A stretch of DNA of 64,000 bases from positions 5,944,001-6,008,000 of the forward strand of contig NC_132972.1 of assembly GCF_047496725.1 (NCBI RefSeq), given 5' to 3'. Shown here piece after piece: positions 25,526 to 38,919 of the stretch (its first letter is position 1; the number at the start of each line of letters is the position of its first letter). The position numbers were made by a program, and so were the translations under genes. Under the pieces are notes generated by a model. That model was given only the letters and a program-made list of their open reading frames with translations, did no database searches and was not told the DNA's origin. This DNA comes from Anoplolepis gracilipes. Lineage: Eukaryota; Arthropoda; Insecta; Hymenoptera; Formicidae.

Positions 25526-26847
25526 TGATTATTGAAAAATAAAACTCAAAATCTGTTAGTATATTACTGTTATAATTTGTAACTATGCCAACGATTCGGA
25601 TCGGATTAATTGGCGATATTTGTTAGAACGTCCTGTCGTGTAGATTAATGGCCCTCACATGTGTGAGTCTAATAATAATTTAAACGTTTTGCAACTTTAT
25701 TATGTCCTTAATATATTATCTCCAATGAGGTAGGTTTGGGAAGATTCGCACATTAATAACTTAGATCGCATTTCGCCTATTTGACTAAACATCGTCGATT
25801 AAAGTCGTTTATTAAAAATCAAAATTTAGATAATTAAAAACATACGTAATGTTTTCTTACTCCAAATCATAATGTGATACGTGTGAACATTCAATAATTT
25901 TTAATAACAAAAATTAATAGCGCTAAATATATTTCTATTTTTTCCATACGATTGAGATTATCAACATGAAATTGATTTCGTGTATCCGACAGTTTATGAA
26001 ACCTGAACGTCAATAAATAACAAAATTCTCAAAGTCGACTACAAACGATGGATATAATTCAGAACTTACATTTTACGATTCTATCCCTCCTAAGCTACAC
26101 TATCAAATAGTCGTATAAATGATACGCTTGCGATAGTTTCACCGAGACGGGTGGAACTTCCAACGATATTGCACAATATTGCATCACAATTCCCCGCTCT
26201 TTCACATTGCAATCATCATCCCGCATAAACCGGACTTGGCCGAACGCTTGTGTGCTCCGAAACGAGCTTTCTCTCCTTCAAATACGCGGAAATTGCGCGA
26301 ATAGATTCGCCGGTAGATTTGCTTACTCGCGATTCACGACTACGACGACGGACGAATTGCCTATCTTTTCGAAGAGAGCTTTGCCGAGATCCGCCGAAAT
26401 TAATCGACCCGCCATGAATGAAACGTTCTCTCATCGCGCTTTTCGAACGTGCGCCAGCCGCCGCGTTTATTTTCAGATTAGAAGCGATCGTGAAGAAGAT
26501 CCTTCTCTGCCTATTTGGAGGCCTTTTTCAAGTCGACAAAGAGCCATTTTATTCGCGCCGCATGATGACAATGAGATCGAATATCGTTGTCGTCGGAAAT
26601 CGGAAAGGAGCTGGCACAGATCCATCAATGCATGTGATAAATGATGATAAATATTTTTCGATTACATCGCAAAGTGTCACGATCATCTACAGAATAAATA
26701 GACATTAAGTAATGTTGGATATTAGAATGTGAATGTATAGAAAGTTAAAAGAGTAAAATAATTAATTTCTAATTTCTTTGATTATTTCAAGTTGAAATGG
26801 ATCAAAATTTCTTTTTATTAAGTAATGAAAAAAATCTTTTACTTATT
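25189..26847. repeat. large inverted duplication with about 216-bp arms and a nested palindrome
   Basis: Left arm about 25189-25404 (starting AATAAGTAAAAGATTTTTTCC) and right arm about 26622-26847 (ending CTTTTACTTATT) are inverted copies with few mismatches. The shared segment ACACTTTGCGATGTAATC lies near 25360 and is inverted near 26670. The 1.2-kb interior contains a second palindrome (25418-25578) and a GC-rich block (26.1-26.62 kb). No target-site duplication was found at the ends, so this is either an old long-TIR element or a local inverted duplication. Confidence 0.75.
25418..25578. repeat. palindrome with an AT-repeat loop
   Basis: Left arm AATTATAACAGTAATAAAC and right arm GTATATTACTGTTATAATT, with ATTTTTCAATAATCATAT/ATATGATTATTGAAAAAT inside. 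The loop is a TA dinucleotide run at about 25469-25519. It is MITE-like and lies inside the larger inverted duplication. Confidence 0.8.
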
Positions 26848-29800
26848 CCACGAAGAAAAAAAAATATTATTAAGCATGCAATTAACTTTATGCAATCATA
26901 ACATATTCCATGTGTTATGGTAATAATTTAATTTATTAACTGATGCATTCGCTTCCGCTTATTTTTCTAAAAGAATTTTTAATTTGTTTTGCGAAGATAC
27001 TCGGAAGTTCTTCTGCGTTCCGAGAGATAATTTTTACCTGCTGATAAAACAGTTCTTGCGCGAGAATATTCGCAATGTCGACTGGGTCCATGGCAGTGGC
27101 TGCCATAGCTCGAGGGATCGGTTATTCGTTCAGTGTTCGTTTGTTCGACGTCGAAAATATGACGGTGAGATATAGCAGAGGATGGAAAAGATATCGGGAA
27201 GATCGAGGAAGGAAATAGGAAGAAAAATAGGGAGAGCGGAAGATAACAATGAGAGATCGGAAAAGTGACAGTCAAGAGAATAAATGAGAATTAAATGATA
27301 TCTCAGTCGATCGTTCGTTCGTAAGATCGTTAGGGCGTCGGTGTGCGCTTCGTTTTCTTATCTTTATCTCCCTTCGCGTTCCCTCCTTTATATCCGCACC
27401 GCACTCGCATAAAAGCTTCGTTTCTTCTCACTTGTCGAAGAGTTCGTCGTCACCACTGCGTCCTCCACCGACGCCTCTTTAATACTAAGCGACCGACGTC
27501 GACGTCGACGCCGTCCGTCGTGGCCTTACGCGACGACCAAACTTATCCTAAAAATAACCTTCGAATTTCGAGTATGTGCGTACCGCGATGAACACGAGAG
27601 AAAAGGAGAGAGAACTATATGTGTGTGTGTGAGGAGAAATAACATTTGCAGCCTTGTGCATGGACCATTGACCGCTAAAAAAAAATTATCGTTTCTAAAA
27701 AAATTTTGAATATCGTTTAAAAATATCGAATCGAGTACAATTTATATTTATAATTACAGATTACAGAAGAAAAGAAATACTTTTATTACATTGTCGGTCT
27801 ATGAATATATAATCATGTTTTTAAAATTACATATTTAAACATAAATAATTGTTAAATTATTTTATTTTATATATTTCACAATTATATTGTTTTTATTTTA
27901 AATTTTATGCATATTTTAATAATACATATAATTATATCGATTATCAAACGCGTTCTATATAAAATAATAAAAGTTTTGATTATTTATAATTTAAATTAGA
28001 AAAGTTCGATGATGAGATGGGGTTTTTGATGGTGTTGTCCCCAATCAGTGGTTTTCCCAGTACGAGAAATTCCCTATTACGCGGTCGCTGTTTAGAGAGC
28101 TTTAATTAGTCCGAGTTCTAAGTTTAACACCTGTGTAAAGTCATTTGTCGTCGATGCCGGCATTCGCGGATTCGTCGACTTGGATTTGCGCCAAAAGATC
28201 TCTCACCTCGACGACGATTTCAAGCATGAAACGCTTCAGTCCCGAGAGATTAGAAAGATATGTTAATTAATAATCGATACCCTTTTATTGCGTATTCACA
28301 TCAATCTCGTATCTAAAAAAAAATTGCTCGGCTATATCAAATTAACGATCTCATTCGAATATTTAATTTTAAAATTTATTAAATAATTCTAGTGTGCAAT
28401 TAATGCAAAAATCATATAATGTTCGATTCTTTGAATATGTAATAAACGTTCGAAAAAAAAGATATAGGTATCTCAAAAAGCTATGTACAAAGATTAAATT
28501 TATCTTAACAAATTATAAATGCATATAGTATTTTCCTGTGCGGACTACTCTCTTTTGATTTATATGTTGTTCTTAATGCTGCGGAGAAACCAACGAAGAA
28601 ACGGAGGCTTAAAACGGTCACGTCACGTTGGATGGAGTTGTTTATCTATCATGTTGGACATTTCCAGGATGTGGCTCTTTGTATCACGTCGTTAAGAAGT
28701 TGATGTAGCGCCACGTGTGCGTGATGTTGATAGCGAGTTTTATTTTAGAAATATATATTTTTTCGAACTCTATTGTTTTCTCTCTACTTTTCTCTACACT
28801 ATTGTCAAAAACTGATTTAATGCTATAACTATAAACGTCGGTAAACAGTTCAATAAAATATATTAAAATCATTTGATCACAATTCTTTTTTAAATATAAT
28901 AATAAATATAATAATAAAATTGCAAAACTAATCCAGCATTCGGATAATAAATTAAAAATTTCTATATTAAATTTCAAAAATTAATAACAATATATATAAT
29001 TATAAGCGAAGTTTTACTTGCATGACATTCTTTTTATCAGAAAATCAATAAGTCTCGTCAAAAATCTATGCGCTTTATGTTATGCATAAAAGAAAAACTC
29101 TATGAACATAATATGGACATTTAAAACCAGCTTATCGCGCCGTGATATGAAAACACGTGGCAATCAAGTTATGATAAACAATCCGCGTGTTTGACCAGCC
29201 GAGCCTGTCACAGGCTTCGCCAACACTAAACACACGTCGCTGTAATGACCACTGTACGTGAAAGATTACTATCCTATATTATGTTAACAGAAAAATTCAA
29301 CATGTATATTAATCATTTTTCATCGATATTCGAAATTTTTTGGATTGCTTAAGGAGAAACACATACAGATGAACTTTTAAGATACTTCTACATATTTCAC
29401 TTGTATGATTTTTAACATTAAATTTTATAAAAAATTTATTATTCATAGATTTTTTAATTTTTAAATATTCTATTTTGTTTTTTTACGTTTAAAAAAACAA
29501 TATACAAGTATTGCATTTTTTAAAAGCGTATAGATGCATACACTAATAATATTGTTATTAGGATTATAAAATCCTAAGCATAAACCCGTTGGATCGAGGT
29601 TTTTTTATCGGATCATGCTTTTTGTATCGGATCGTATCTACCAAAGATTATTTTATAATATAACGCGCAGTTGTGTAACGAATAGTTCGAGTAAATCGAC
29701 GCAAACCGAGAACCTTGCCGTATATATTATTTATTTGTATTAACGCATTCTCTTTCTATTGCCCTTCGAATATGCGGTTAATCATACGACTAGATATTAC

Positions 29801-30368
29801 GCGGTAAATAACGTAACTGCGTCAGAATAGCGTGCTCTATGAGATCGCCGGAAAAAGCGTGGTCGAAAGTCGCCGCGAGAACGCAACCTTGGATAACAAA
29901 GGAAGTCTTTATCTTTACCTCCGTTTTTGTCACTTTTAACGCTCCCGTCCGCCTCTGTGCCATTTTAAAAATTCGCTAATAAGTTCCCAATGAAGATAAT
30001 GAGAAGCGATAAGTAGAAAATAAACTATGTATAGGTTTATATTACGACGCATTTTTATCCACCTCATATAATGCAAAGAATATTTTTGTTATTCAAGTAT
30101 CATAATTTCGCACCAGTGAATTCCATTCATTTTCGTCGATAAAAGAAAAATTCTAAGTTATATACCGATAAATAGGTTATTTTTTTATCGTAAAAATACG
30201 CGCACATATGTTGTGTAACATGTTTGTGGCGAGTTTCCGCGAGTTGAAAGAACAATTTTCTTTCGACGCGACGGCGCGAACGTGTCGGTGCCAGTGGCAT
30301 ACCGAGAACAAAGAATGTAAACATGATAACGGTCGTGCATGTTTCGAATGCATCGCAACGGCGCGGCC

Positions 30369-30406
<38 letters not shown>

Positions 30407-31379
30407 TGTGTATAAAATGCAGCATATGCAGATAGAGAAGAAGCGTTTAGGAGAAAATCCAATTATTCGCACAATAATGTATCTTACGAAAATTAAATTA
30501 CAATTAAACTACCGAAAAAGATATTTATATAATTAGAGAAAAAAGGGAGAGAAGAAAGAGATACAAATATATATCAGAAAAATGTTTCAAATAAATAAAA
30601 ACAAATTATTATAAAAAAAACATTAATAACGAGAAAAATGTGATACAATATTAAACTTATTAGAAAAACAGCGACAGATTTATATAAAAAGTGCAACATC
30701 GTAGTTATTTTGTGTTCAAGAAGGAATTGTATCGAGAGTGGTTGACGAGATATTCAGGAAAATACAAATCTACAACACGATTGAGATTTCCCGGAAGACC
30801 ACTGGTCGGACTGCTCGAGATATACATAATCGTTGGCAAACGTCACGATTCAAAGTAGTCGAAGAACATTATTGTAAGAAAATTTTTCCAGAAAATTAAA
30901 TCGTTACAACAATGTTTCATGCCATTTATAAAATGTAACTCTTGATACGTGCAGATGTATGTGAGATATGTCATTATGCGTTGCGATTATCTAGCATGAT
31001 GTGACGTCAATCAGCGCGGCGATGTCGTCACACGGCTGTTTTTCAAATCGACAGTAAATGTTATATCGCATATCTGTACTGCTAACAAATATCAGTGTAT
31101 AAATTCAATATACAATTTATCTCCTCAAAACTTGATAAATAAACTGTAGCAGCCATTTTATATTAATATTCTAAAAAATTGAATTTTTACGAGTAGATAT
31201 TTTCCAAGTATACATATAATGGGAAAGTATTTGTCTCTAAGTATGTTGTAAGTTATATTTTTTTTCTTACACACGCTACAGTATCCTGTTACTCGTCTGC
31301 AGTTGCAAAACTCTATAATGGTTACGTGCAAAGAACGTAAAGACAGAAAAATATATGCGTTATTCAATTAGTCTAAAAA
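26848..31379. other. kayak intron: AT-rich with one GC-rich patch, no gene seen
   Basis: 27.0-27.6 kb is GC-rich and includes a GACGTCGACGTCGACG tract near 27495. A poly-T run of 36 nt lies at 30370-30405. A perfect CRE is at 31002-31009. Other frames are short and unsupported. Confidence 0.5.
31002..31009. promoter_or_regulatory. CRE/ATF palindrome TGACGTCA
   Basis: A perfect eight-base CRE in the kayak intron. It is one of five perfect copies in about 21 kb of the kayak 5' region. The family of factors that binds it (CREB/ATF and Jun/ATF dimers) is established knowledge; occupancy here is inference. Confidence 0.5.
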
Positions 31380-32730
31380 GCGCGTTTACATAAACGACGT
31401 GCGCGAAATCGAAGCTAAGCGAGTCTAAAGTGCGAACCGCACGGAGAAAAACAAAGCGAGGAACGAGCGGGGCGATAACGAGAAGGCAGTGGAAAATATA
31501 AGCGCGCAATAATTATCTTTTTCGCCGATGCATGGATAGAGAGTGACCAGGCACGCTTGGAATTTCCCGACATACGTGATAATTTTCCATTGCGGTTAAA
31601 GCGAAAAATATGCGATGGCGGTGATTGAGAGTGAATTACTATCGGTACGGGACCAGTCGACGCGATCAACGACGGGTGAATTGTTATGATCTGGAATTGA
31701 ATTCGCACCGTGATCGACAGCCGCTAAACAGCCGAGAATAAGCTTCATTATCAGCATTCTACTAAGAGCGCAATAGCGGCCATGTCGCAAGGACGTGCCA
31801 TTAAAGCACTTTTATTTCGCAACCACCTAAAATGGGAATGATTTTCGACTCACCTTGCACGAAGAACGAACGAACGACCTCGCGCGTTTCGCGAAACTAT
31901 CGTCGGGGCCCTGGGCGTCTAACCTGACCCGATCACGTTTCCTTTCACAGAAACGAAACGAGGCACGTTCCTTGCGAGTTTTCTGACAATCGTTTTGACG
32001 TCACACGCCAGCGCGTGCGAGAAAACGTCGCCACCGTTGTCGACCTTGCGGTGAATTCGATAGGCCGTCTCGAGAGTGCGAGGCGAGACGAAAAGCAGGA
32101 GGGAAGAGGAAAAAAAAGAGGGACACGAAAAGAATCCGGTAGGCGAACGCGACGTAAAATTTCCGCGCGACCACGTCGGACGGCAGTCGCAGTGACACTG
32201 ACAGTGCTTCTGCCATCGTGCTATCGCCACATGGTCGTACCGTTTCGGCCGTTCTCGGCCGCGCTCGGCCACGCTCGGCTCTCTCTGTCGAGAGAACTTC
32301 GCGCGCCCAAGTCCTCGACTGTGCAGCGTGACGGATGCGAGATGACGGGGGCGGGGGCGGGGGCGGAGGAGGAGTGCGCGCTGTCGACTGTCGACCGCAC
32401 TCTGGTAGGAGATACAAGGGATGACTTCATTGGAGTTGTGTCGCGTTTAAGCTGCTACCAAACGACACGATGACAGCTATTTTGCCGATCAACTTTGCAT
32501 ACGCGTGGAAAAACGCGTTTCTCTCGCGCGTACCGCAATCCGGGACATCCGCTCGGTATATCCGCGATTCGATTGGCGCCAGTGGCGAATGATTCACGTT
32601 TCTTCGTGTCAGAACGAATCATCAGTACTGAGAAATGCAAAATTGAACGCGAGACGTTGCGTCACATACACCGACTACTTCCTGTGTATCTCTGTTTTAC
32701 TATCAGCCGACGCTGACAATTCATAAATTC
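31380..32730. promoter_or_regulatory. largest CpG-rich island of the kayak intron, candidate alternative promoter or enhancer
   Basis: About 1.3 kb of strongly GC/CpG-rich DNA in an AT-rich background. It contains a perfect CRE (31996-32003) and a G-run array (32347-32370; four G-tracts, Sp1-like and G-quadruplex-prone on the plus strand). On the minus strand an ATG near 32220 opens a frame (MAEALSVSLRLPSDVVARKF) with a hydrophobic stretch; I cannot tell whether it is translated. Confidence 0.4.
31996..32003. promoter_or_regulatory. CRE/ATF palindrome TGACGTCA
   Basis: A perfect CRE within the CpG-rich island at 31.4-32.7 kb. Confidence 0.5.
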
Positions 32731-33439
32731 ATTTCGTAGATGGTTGCTGAGATACGTTTCGGAGTAAAATTATAGTTCTTACATTTAACAATGATATACT
32801 AACTCGCATGTGAGCAGGTTTATTTTTTGCAAAGAAACTGCATTAAAAAATAAATTCAAACATTATAGAATAATATATTAATTAATATAAATAATTAATA
32901 AAAAAATAGATCAATAAGATCAAATAAGTGTATACGATAAAGAACATATTGTGTAATAGAATTAATGGATATTAAATCTCCATTCTTTTAAATCTCATTT
33001 AAATCTTCTCGACACAATGAATCCTTGAGATTGTGCCTAGAGTGCTTAATTGAAGTTTAGCCTTTCCTGAGGCTCGATTAATGATTATCATTGAGAACAG
33101 TGACTCGTGATGGGTCACACGCTATCCTTTTGTCACAACAATGTAACTCTTTATAAACATGTATCTTTTATATCGCTCCAAAAGACGTATTTATTTTTAG
33201 TGAAAATGCTGAAAGTAAAGAAAAGCGAAAAAATTCAGAGAAATTCTGTAAGTCTGTCGTATATTATAATATGCATAAGAATAAGTGCATATAAATTTTT
33301 AATTATTAAAACGGCAGCTGATTTCGCATGTAAAGTTTCCAATATAATTTTTTCCTCATCTTTATTTTTAGATACTACCTATGTACTTTTCACATACATA
33401 TGAAAATTTGAATTGCAGGTAAATTTCTCAAAATAAGAA

Positions 33440-33860
33440 AAAACTAATATCTTTCTGATCCGAGCCATATAGAGTCGATCTACGCAGCACTCACGTAACG
33501 ACGAACAAAGTTTAACCTGAACAATTCCGTCGGTACTCAATAAACACCGAGATAACCCTGGTTCGACTGTTTTTAGCACTAAAGTCCGAGAACAAAGGCC
33601 AGCAAGAGTACTACGATGCTGTAGAGTCACGGTCGGAGGTGAACGACACTGAAAGAGTGAGTCGCTTGTTCGGCGTAATTTTGGAAATTCCGCGAGCGAC
33701 GGCGCCACGACCTTGTCTTTGTCGACGAAATCCTGCGCCAAGATTTCGCCATCTCGTTAAATATGTCACGATTTCACTAAACAGACCCGTAAAAAATTCC
33801 AAAAATCATAACCAGTCTTTACGAAAATTTTACATTTCCAACGCGGCACGATGATTAACA
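33440..33860. promoter_or_regulatory. GC-rich island in the kayak intron
   Basis: A GC-rich patch open in several frames on both strands. On the minus strand, ILAQDFVDKDKVVAPSLAEF (33675-33745) has many C/G-ending codons but no ATG in its own frame. It could be a 5' exon or regulatory island; no protein family was recognised. Confidence 0.25.
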
Positions 33861-36721
33861 TTCAGATATATCTTTTATCTCGGTTATTATTAAAATTATT
33901 AGGCCTGACGTTTTCTAAATTTAAATTTTCTGAATTTAATCTTAATAATATTTAAATCAATCAATTTCACTGTAATTCAAACTGAAAAAATATTCCCTAT
34001 CTCCCATATGAGTAACATGACCCAAACTTGATTGACGAACGTGCTTCTAGGAATGATTTATTGTTAGTTAATATGAATAAAAAATATTTTTAGCACAGAG
34101 TAAACAACTTTTTTAAGAAAAAATTTAACAAACATATAGATCGACACAACTCTTATATTATCGGCGATGATTCTCTTATCTCTTATTATCTTGTTTTTCA
34201 TCATCGGATATGCGTGTAATCGATCCCTCGTGATGTAAAAGATACAGAAGTCTGATGAAACCGATGCTTTGACTCAAGGCCGTATGATCGCTCACTTTTC
34301 ACGAGGATGATCGATTAGCTTGAATTCACTGACGTCGACATACGTCGCATTATATAGAGTAATTGACTGTTTTGCTAAATCATACAGCAATTATCATAAT
34401 ATCTGTCAAAGATTACGGTAAGCCTATCATTTCCCACAATGCTCTCGCGATTACCGCAATCTCATTTACTGCATTGCATTCGATAATAATGATGGGAATA
34501 AAAATCATCGATCATGGCGTTAGCGATAAATAATGGAATAACAGAAATTGTAAAATACAAGAGTTAATAACAATATTGAATAATATTAATTTTATTAATA
34601 ATAAAAGAACCGACGTATAATTTCAGTGAATCCAATTTTCAATGATATTAAATAGCCAAATGTCAAGTTTCAGCAACGAGTAAATACAGAATTTTCATTT
34701 TTGTATAATTATAGCAAAAATTTTACTTCACGAAATTGCATTAATTTCAATTCTGCCAAACATCCGTCTAAGAAAATGATCTAAACAAAAAAGAAAAGTT
34801 TAGAAACAGAATGGTTATCGCAATGATTATTATTCTCATAAAGAATTAAATGTTATTCTTAGAAATTGTATCATCAATCGTCGTACTAAAAGACATCGGA
34901 AATATCTCTACGACGATGAAAGCGTTAAGGACGAAAGAGATGGAATGAAGGAAAAAAAAAAAAAAAGACGACCTCCTATGTAGAGGAGAAAACACTTTGA
35001 GGGCACAACGGTCTGTGAATTCCTAACTAGTGACGTAGTCATGAAGGCATTTCCGACTGGTTGCACTCTTCGACAGCCTCTCTTCGGAGAGGAATACCTA
35101 CATAATCGCGTACATAATGCGAGGTGGACCTCAAGACTCGACTCCTCTTTCCTAGAAGTCTGATGTAAAAGATGTTTTTAATCAAACCGCAGCCTGATTT
35201 TATCTATCTCCTATGAAACTCACATATAATCTTGAAAATCACTTAAGTTTCACGTTGAATATTATATATAAATATTTTTTTTACGTCTCTGTATTTTCAC
35301 TCTCGGATCCTGTTTAACCTGATTAAATATGTTATCCTGTTTAATTTCGAACTATATGCAATATGTTTTATTATTACGTGCCTGTTTTCGCTTGTCGAAT
35401 CTTTTTTCTTAAGAACTACATATCTTACATCTCCTGTCACGCTGCTTAACTTTATATTCTTTGTCTCTTAGGAATGACCGATAATATCAATACATAATGT
35501 ATTGATTTATCTTAAAAAGTAAAACTAACTGATAATTTTTTGTGTGTTTCGCATATGACAATTTTTGTATTAATATATCATAATCACAACTCATATTTTT
35601 TACAGATGAATACCTCTTATCCTGTTATGCTCCTATTAACTTTCAAGTCTTTCAAACTTTACTTATATATATTTATATTTAATTACAAACATTTTATAGA
35701 AAAAAGAAATAGAGGAAAGAAGATTTACTTCTGCTGTATTCATTACATTTTTCTTTTTAATTAGAAAGAAAATTATCACACAAATATGATATTAATTAAG
35801 AAATTAAAAATGGCAACAATAAAGAAATTAACAAAAAACTAAAAAAAGCAAACTCTCCTTATTTTGTAAAATATTCCCATTGAAATTAATTATTCCCCAG
35901 AAATTAATGTAATAATTTTTTAATTGTAATGGTGTTGAGCCCCCTAAAATTTATATAATTCCTAAACGTCCTAGTGACAAAATTAAATTAAATTCCCACC
36001 GTATTATAATCTCCTTCCACGTCGAGTGTGTGTTTCGGTTTTTACACTAATCCATTTGATAATATCCGGACAGGTCGGCTCTTTGTGTCGCCTTCGGAGT
36101 TTTTGTGGCCTTCGTGTCCATCGCAGACACGGACAATAGTTCCACGAAATTGGATACGTTTATCCCACGCGTCATAACGCACTCTTTAAAAAAGGGGCCC
36201 GCAGGGTTCTACGACCTCTCGAACTCGCGAGCGCATCGCCCCGAATAGCCGGGCCAGTTTATCATGCCATCATACTCGGGAGAGCTCGCTTTGAATTATG
36301 GGCCCCAGCGGTCTCTAACTCCTTGATTCACCTATTTCTTTCCCGGCAAGTGTTACGAACGTTCCACAATCCAACACAATGTGAAGTTCTCTCTCTCTTT
36401 CCCTTTTTTTTTAAAGAATTCAGATCTTATCTCTTCGAAATATATCACGTTTTCACATACAAAGGAGAATCCATTAGACAGCGAATAATGGACGGTCGTT
36501 TCTTCGCAACGGATTATTATGTGGAAACGACCGCATTAGATATTCATTAGTAAATCGTCGTCCGAGTAGGAAGCGTGACGTTGGAAAATTTTAGAATAAT
36601 ACATTGTGGAGAAGAATATGAGAATACGTATTAAATATTTCCATCGGCCAATATTAGTTTTCAACGTTGTTTTATTATATAATTAAAAATTTGCTTGAAT
36701 AACCGACTGATCAAATCATCT
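33861..36721. other. kayak intron, mostly AT-rich, GC-richer at 36.0-36.3 kb
   Basis: Contains an AP-1 site TGACTCA at 34270-34276 and a GC-rich patch with the imperfect hairpin TTGTGGCCTTCGTGTCC/GGACAA near 36100. No coding exon seen. Confidence 0.5.
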
Positions 36722-36729
36722 CACTATGT

Positions 36730-37252
36730 TAGGGCTGCCATATCGTGTCATGAGACGACCAGGACAAGGATAAAGACCGGGGGGCGGGGGGGGGGGGGAG
36801 TCAATAGACTATATTGTATCAAGATAAAAACAAAAATGTATTCTTTATTTTTTTTTCTCAATATAAACATATATATATATATTTTACTTCTTTTTCTCAA
36901 TATAAACAAAAATATATTCTTTATTTTTTTCTCAATATGAATATAAATATACTCTTCTTAACATAAAATTGTATTTTTAACATTTCGAATATTTATAATC
37001 GTCGATAAGTAAACAAACAAAATAAAAAAACAAAAAAATTTTACTTTTACATTACAATATTTACTTTTTTCAAAATATATAGACTCGATATAAATTTTAT
37101 TATTCTATATTATAGAGCAATGTCAATTTTTTTTATTATTATTTTATTTTTGTGGTTAAAATGAGATATAATTTAATAGTTTAACGGGTTGACCGGGACT
37201 TGTTCTTTAAACCGGGACATGTCCCGGTATACCGGGACGTATGGCAGCCCTA
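36730..37252. mobile_element. hAT-like non-autonomous element (MITE), 523 bp
   Basis: Terminal inverted repeats TAGGGCTGCCAT and ATGGCAGCCCTA are flanked by an exact 8-bp duplication CACTATGT (36722-36729 and 37253-37260), the length made by hAT transposases. The right subterminal region repeats ACCGGGAC several times (37188-37240), as is common in hAT ends. A G-run lies at about 36779-36799. There is no transposase frame. Confidence 0.9.
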
Positions 37253-37260
37253 CACTATGT

Positions 37261-38772
37261 TCATATCGAAAAAATTTTAAATTAAATAAATTTAGAAATG
37301 GCTTAAATTAAATATTAAATATTTAAAAATTATTATTACATATTTTAAGAAAATTACGGCTATTATATTTATATATTTTAAATTTCTTAATTCATTATAT
37401 TTCTCTAGTATTGCGATTTGTCATATTAAAACGTATTAAAGCGATACTCGTTTATACCAGAAACGACGAGAGAAACGGCGGACTTTCGGTTGACATTATT
37501 ATATGCAGATATAATCCCGAGTGTATGACGCATGAGTGCGGCTTACTATAATCCAATGTATGTATGTATGTATGTATATGTGTGCACCGATCGGTAATAA
37601 TATTATTACGTTAATCGGCCACATACTATCGTCTTCGTCGGTCTCAGGTAAACCAAGGCGCAGTTAGCAGCGTTATTATCGCGACGCATAGGCATAGGTG
37701 ACGTATTATCGACGATGTTGTGACCTTGTATCGCAGAAATTGGTTCGTCAAGCAAGAATTGTGAGCGATAACTTGGTTGGCGCACACAATTATAAAATAT
37801 GCCGACTTTTATGTTTTTTGGAACTATACGCCCGATTGATATTATTTGAGTAAAAGAATGAAAAAGTTTTAAAATATTATATAACTTGAAACAATTTATA
37901 TGTTAATAAAATATCTGAATATATTTAATATTGAACTCGAAATATTGAGATTAAGCTACATATGTTTTTTCATATAAGTATAATGTATGACTCACATGCC
38001 CAGATAAATTTTTATATTATTAAATTCGCTACCTTTTTTGTGATACGCTGTATGATTTATTCAAAATATGAAAACAACTGAGTGGATCCCCCATTAAAGC
38101 AAAAAAATAGTCAGTAATTTAACGCACGTTTAATGTGAGGTAATATTTGCAGAAATTATTTCAACATCTGGGCGATATTTTGCAAGATAAGAAAGCACTT
38201 CTCGAGAATGTAGGAAAGTTCGCAAGATTACGCAAAGAGGTCCAACGCTCACTCGGGGGAAAGTGTTAAGCCAATTGACGTCACTCATATGCAAGATATC
38301 ATTCTGCAGAATCGAGACCTCCTTTCCGAGGTCGACTACACCGGATCACTAGTTTGTTACGCACCGTAAAAGAAAAAAATCCTTACAAAAGAGACTTAGA
38401 AGAGGTATATTACGCGCCGTTTCCTCTTTCGCAATCGGCGCCATAAAACAAATCGACCGCGTAGTGTTGCAACGAAGAATGTAAGGAGAATCTCAATAGA
38501 TCGTTAGTGAATCGGAGTGAATCGTTAGAAAATCTTTTTTTTTCTCGAGAAAAAAAAATCGCGCAAATTTCTTTATACGTTGTTTTTTTCTATATTTTAA
38601 AATAAATCTTTAAAATCAATTTTCTCTACGTAAATATTTTAGAGAAAAATAAAAAACGCATTTATTTTTAAAAAGAGTTGATTTCGTAACGCGTGTTTAA
38701 TTATGATATTAAAGTCAGTCGTATTTAATTGAGAGAGAGAGAGAGAGAGATAGATAGATATTACTTCAAAAC
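37261..38772. other. kayak intron between the hAT element and the 38.8-kb island
   Basis: AT-rich, with an AP-1 site at 37988-37994 and a perfect CRE at 38276-38283 that runs directly into CTCA (TGACGTCACTCA). No gene seen. Confidence 0.5.
38276..38283. promoter_or_regulatory. CRE/ATF palindrome TGACGTCA with adjoining CTCA
   Basis: A perfect CRE in a moderately GC-rich patch of the kayak intron. Confidence 0.5.
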
Positions 38773-38919
38773 TTAAAATAAAGAAACTACTTTGACGAGA
38801 ACCTTGAACAAGTTTTCCTCCTTGATGGTGCGACCGACTTCCCGGAATGCGAAGGCGAACTTGCGACGCAGCTCGTCACAAGTGCAACTCAATGATACAT
38901 CTTCCTTCCCAGTATCGGT
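38773..38919 (-). other. short codon-biased open frame, possible unrecognised exon or pseudogene
   Basis: 48 open minus-strand codons include CDELRRKFAFAFREVGRTIK followed by EENLFKVLVK. About three quarters of the codons in the core end in C or G, against the AT-rich background, which is a coding-like signature. There is no ATG in frame. An ATG in the next frame upstream gives MSIVLEHEIDRYWEG, with similar bias, so a one-base frameshift would join the two. The core weakly resembles a degenerate EF-hand (F..F....G.TI...NL..VL) without the calcium ligands. The plus strand of the same region has a strong donor (CTGAG|GTAAGC near 39103). Status undecided. Confidence 0.25.

Noticed and set aside
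26207..26644. 145-codon plus-strand frame inside the inverted duplication
   Set aside because: Arg/Ser-rich composition typical of GC-rich non-coding DNA, no domain, and overlapping long frames on the other strand.
30127..30472. Open frames with long Lys or Phe runs
   Set aside because: They are created by the 36-nt poly-T tract and are not proteins.
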